64,000 nt of DNA from Jaltomata sinuosa (taxonomy: Eukaryota; Streptophyta; Magnoliopsida; Solanales; Solanaceae), in NCBI GenBank assembly GCA_003996215.1, contig QJPP01000048.1, forward strand, positions 1,669,001 through 1,733,000. Direction: 5' to 3'. Position numbers and translations under genes: made by a program. Below are positions 61,256 through 64,000 of the stretch, piece after piece; within the stretch, counting starts at the first letter, position 1; the number at the start of each line of letters is the position of its first letter. Under the pieces are notes generated by a model. That model was given only the letters and a program-made list of their open reading frames with translations. It had not been told where the DNA came from and ran no database searches.

Positions 61256-62372
61256 AAGTGAAATTTTGATGTGTGTTTTTTTGTTCCCTCTCTAGGAACT
61301 CCCACCTCTTTTGCTTTTTTGGTGACTTGAATTCATAATCTTCAGATTGAAAATGAGGAATGCTTACCATCCGAGCAACTCTCTCTTGTCAAAATTTTGG
61401 TACATACTTGCTAAAGGTTGGTGTATGTGTAACCTGAAATCTACCACTTGTCAAATGTTGTGAAATGGTTGAATTAGGAAAATTATCTCATATGATCGTT
61501 TAATGAATGTGATCCACATCATCTCTATTGTGTTAGTCATGCAGGTCAACTGCGTGAGTTTTCACATGCTTCTGGATACAGGCTTTAATATGAAACAGTA
61601 CAGTTTTAGTTTTGATGTTGAAGCTTAATATTCAGAGCAAGAGTTGGTTGATTTAGATTGGCCTTGAGCTAGAGATAAAGGTACGATTTTGATCGAGTCG
61701 AATTATAATATTAGTCTGATCATTATATTTATTTTAAGAAATGAATTTAAGGTGTACCAATCATTAATATAAAATCTAATAAATTAAAAATCCATAAGCT
61801 TTAAAGAGTGTCTCCTCCTCTAAATTTAGAAACATTTGTCCAAGCTCTTGCATCTGTTGAAACTAAAAGCGGCATGGATAAATGGACAAGCTGGATTATC
61901 ACTAAACAACACTTGTGGAGTTGGGATTTTGGGTTTTCATCAGCAAGTATTTTTTATGGGCCGGGGCCTTAGTTTTGGCCTTTTGGGTTTTCATACGCAA
62001 GCACATTTATTGGTACAAATAGCGTTTATTGGCAACTTTCGTTCATCTATTTATAAAATAGCCAGTATTACGGAGTTTTAAGTTTCACAAGTAAAATTCA
62101 TACTACAATATTCTGGTTTCACATTTACAATTTGGAACTTTATGATAATTGATCTCCTCCCATTCATTGTTTAAATATGATTCAGTTAGAACATTACTAG
62201 ATTTTAAACAAAGTCTAATTCCTCTATTCAATGATATCTTTTTTTCTTGAATTTAAAATTTCAATATTCAAATCAAAATGCAACCGATGACACAATAGTT
62301 TAAAGTTGATATGGTAATAATGATAAGCAACATGAACAAGAGGAAGCAAATGCCTGTGCCTTCCTTATCATA

Positions 62373-62416
<44 letters not shown>

Positions 62417-63170
62417 AGAACTAATTTTCCCCTCCACACCAATTAGTATATGAATCAGTCCAATAATTTGGTTGGTAAAATAGAGAACAAGTATCAAGCC
62501 TTAGAGTCTTTTAAAATAATAAAAGATAATAAGAAATAAACCTTAAGATTCTCGAACAAGAATATAATCAACAGGTCATCCTCAATTTATTTTTTGACTT
62601 ACAGTTGAAAAAGGGAAATGGTCCCCCGGCCGATCAATATTCAAGTTGCTCCCATTTGATTCTCTTGATATCTCACTTATATTTATTTGGAATTTGATTT
62701 AATTACTGATATTTGAAATTTGATTTAATTACTGATAGCACAGTCCCTGGCTGTAATTAAGTTTTATCGTTATTACTAGAAGATAACATATGTGCAGCCC
62801 TAATATTTCCTTTTCTTTTCGAAAATTGAAGATGCCGCCAGCAGGAGTGGACTTACCGTATTAAGAGGGGGTGCACGAAAAACATTGTACATATATGTGT
62901 ATATATATTTTGAAGAATTATCATATATTATAAAAGAACCTTCAAACATATCTGTTGAATTGGGGCATCTGATTGTCATACCCCCTTAGGCCCTTGAGGG
63001 CTAGTGTGCGACCAGGAAATTACATGGAGTGTCCCCAAAAGTGAGTGGTCTTCAATTTTTGCCCCCATAAGAAAAGTCTTTAAAAAATACCCTTCCTTCC
63101 TTTTTATGTATAGAACAAATACATTTTTTCCCCTCTACACCATAACTCTCCATGTTCATTTGTCTATCAA
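61256..63170. other. Intergenic, nothing recognised
   Basis: AT-rich sequence. An open frame at 61836-62081 contains a short internal duplication (TTTTGGGTTTTCATCAGCAA / TTTTGGGTTTTCATACGCAA) but no known domain. Confidence 0.5.
62378..62412. repeat. (TA)n microsatellite
   Basis: About 17 TA units in an uninterrupted run. Confidence 0.95.
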
Positions 63171-63480
63171 CTTTTTAATTTTCATTTTTCCTTTTTCCTT
63201 TATCTTTTTAATTTTTTTTTCTTTTTTCTCTATTTTTTTTACTTCTCGTTTTCTTTTTTCTCAACCTTTATTTTTATTTTTTTTCTTTTTCTCTCAACTT
63301 TTTCTTTTGTTCTTTTTTTTCTCAACTTTTTTTTTATTCTTTTTTTTTCGCAACCTTTATTTTTTTTAATTCTTCTTTTTTTTTTTCTCAACTTTTTTTT
63401 TTTTTTCTCTCTTTTTCCTTTTTTTTAATATTTATTTTTTCCTTTTCTCTTTTTTCTTCTCTTTTTTTCTTTTTTCTTAA
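63170..63480. repeat. T-rich polypyrimidine tract
   Basis: About 300 bp of T and C, with CTCAACTTTTTTT-type units recurring, on the plus strand. The open frame across it is a composition artefact. Confidence 0.9.
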
Positions 63481-63559
63481 CCTCTATTATTTTTTGCTAA
63501 TGAACAAAAAGTTGGATAATCCACAAAGAGGATCTTCTTTCTTTGAAATCGAAGTAAAC

Positions 63560-64000
63560 TTAAGGGCGTGCTTTGTTGTTTGGAAGTCCTTTGGAACAAG
63601 TCTTGCCTCTAAGGCAAATGTTATAGAACATCTCATAAATCAAGACACAATGAGGTAGTGCCAAGTCTTACTCGTGGGGCATAACTTGTTATTTGAAAAT
63701 TCTTGAGCTAAGTCTTGCCTCTAAGGCAAGAGTTATATAGCATCTCATAAATTAAGACACAATGAAGTAGTGTTAACTCTTGCCCATGGGGCATAACTTA
63801 TTTTTTGAGAGGCCCTTGGGCTAAGTCTTGCCTCTAAGGCAAACGTTGTAGAGAATCTCATATCAAGACACAATGTGTTAGTGTCAACTCTTGCCAATGA
63901 GGCGTAACTTATTGTTTGAAAGTCTTTGAGCTAAGTCTTGCCTGCAAGGCAAGAGTTATAGAGCATCGCATAAATCAAGACACAATGTGGTCGTGTCACC
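63560..64000. repeat. ~112-bp tandem array, runs off right edge
   Basis: The word AAGTCTTGCC starts at 63598, 63710, 63823 and 63933. Each unit also carries TTGCCTCTAAGGCAA (a short palindrome), ATCTCATAAATCAAGACACA and GGGGCATAACTT. Units differ at about 10-20% of positions by eye. Confidence 0.92.

Noticed and set aside
63004..63369. 121-codon Phe/Leu-rich open frame
   Set aside because: It is a translation of the T-rich low-complexity tract.

Overview
This is a plant nuclear window. Genes are split into many short exons with GT/AG introns, intergenic DNA is AT-rich, and transposable-element debris is dense. Several short repeats look like the Solanaceae SINE families TS and Au, and the plastid nucleotide transporter resembles potato AATP1, so I infer a nightshade relative (Solanaceae). 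That assignment rests on recognition, not on a search.

Six protein genes can be supported. From the left: (1) the middle of an NPH3-domain (NRL family) protein on the minus strand, running off the left edge; (2) a complete plastid ATP/ADP translocator (NTT), minus, 5 exons, 634 aa; (3) a complete caffeoylshikimate esterase / monoacylglycerol-lipase-like hydrolase (CSE), minus, 2 exons, 327 aa; (4) a complete membrane-anchored alpha/beta-hydrolase, plus, 7 exons, 632 aa, with an in-frame uORF; (5) a BRIZ-type BRAP2/RING/ZnF-UBP ubiquitin ligase, minus, 12 exons over 10.4 kb, whose C-terminal tail appears cut off by two in-frame TAG codons; (6) a STRAP-like WD40 protein, minus, 7 exons, 352 aa. 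Exon junctions were placed by hand and the reading phase closes in each complete model. These are unrelated housekeeping genes; there is no operon-like or cluster logic.

The long gene-poor stretches (8.2-16.7 kb, 19.3-30.4 kb, 46.7-53.7 kb, 58.0-64.0 kb) hold SINEs, Stowaway-, hAT- and long-TIR MITEs, minisatellites, an LTR-like block between two copies of an imperfect direct repeat, and a ~112-bp tandem array at the right edge. The clearest mobile element is a 5.35-kb Copia retrotransposon (47076-52421) with 222-bp LTRs, an ATATT target duplication and decayed coding sequence. It sits inside an older MITE, just upstream of the ubiquitin-ligase gene.

I found no evidence of a wholly new biological system. 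The observations most worth checking are the truncated BRIZ tail, a genomic fragment of STRAP exon 6 between two other genes, the Asp (not Ser) at the nucleophile position of the alpha/beta-hydrolase, the apparent lack of a BTB exon in the NPH3 gene, and the nested element structures.
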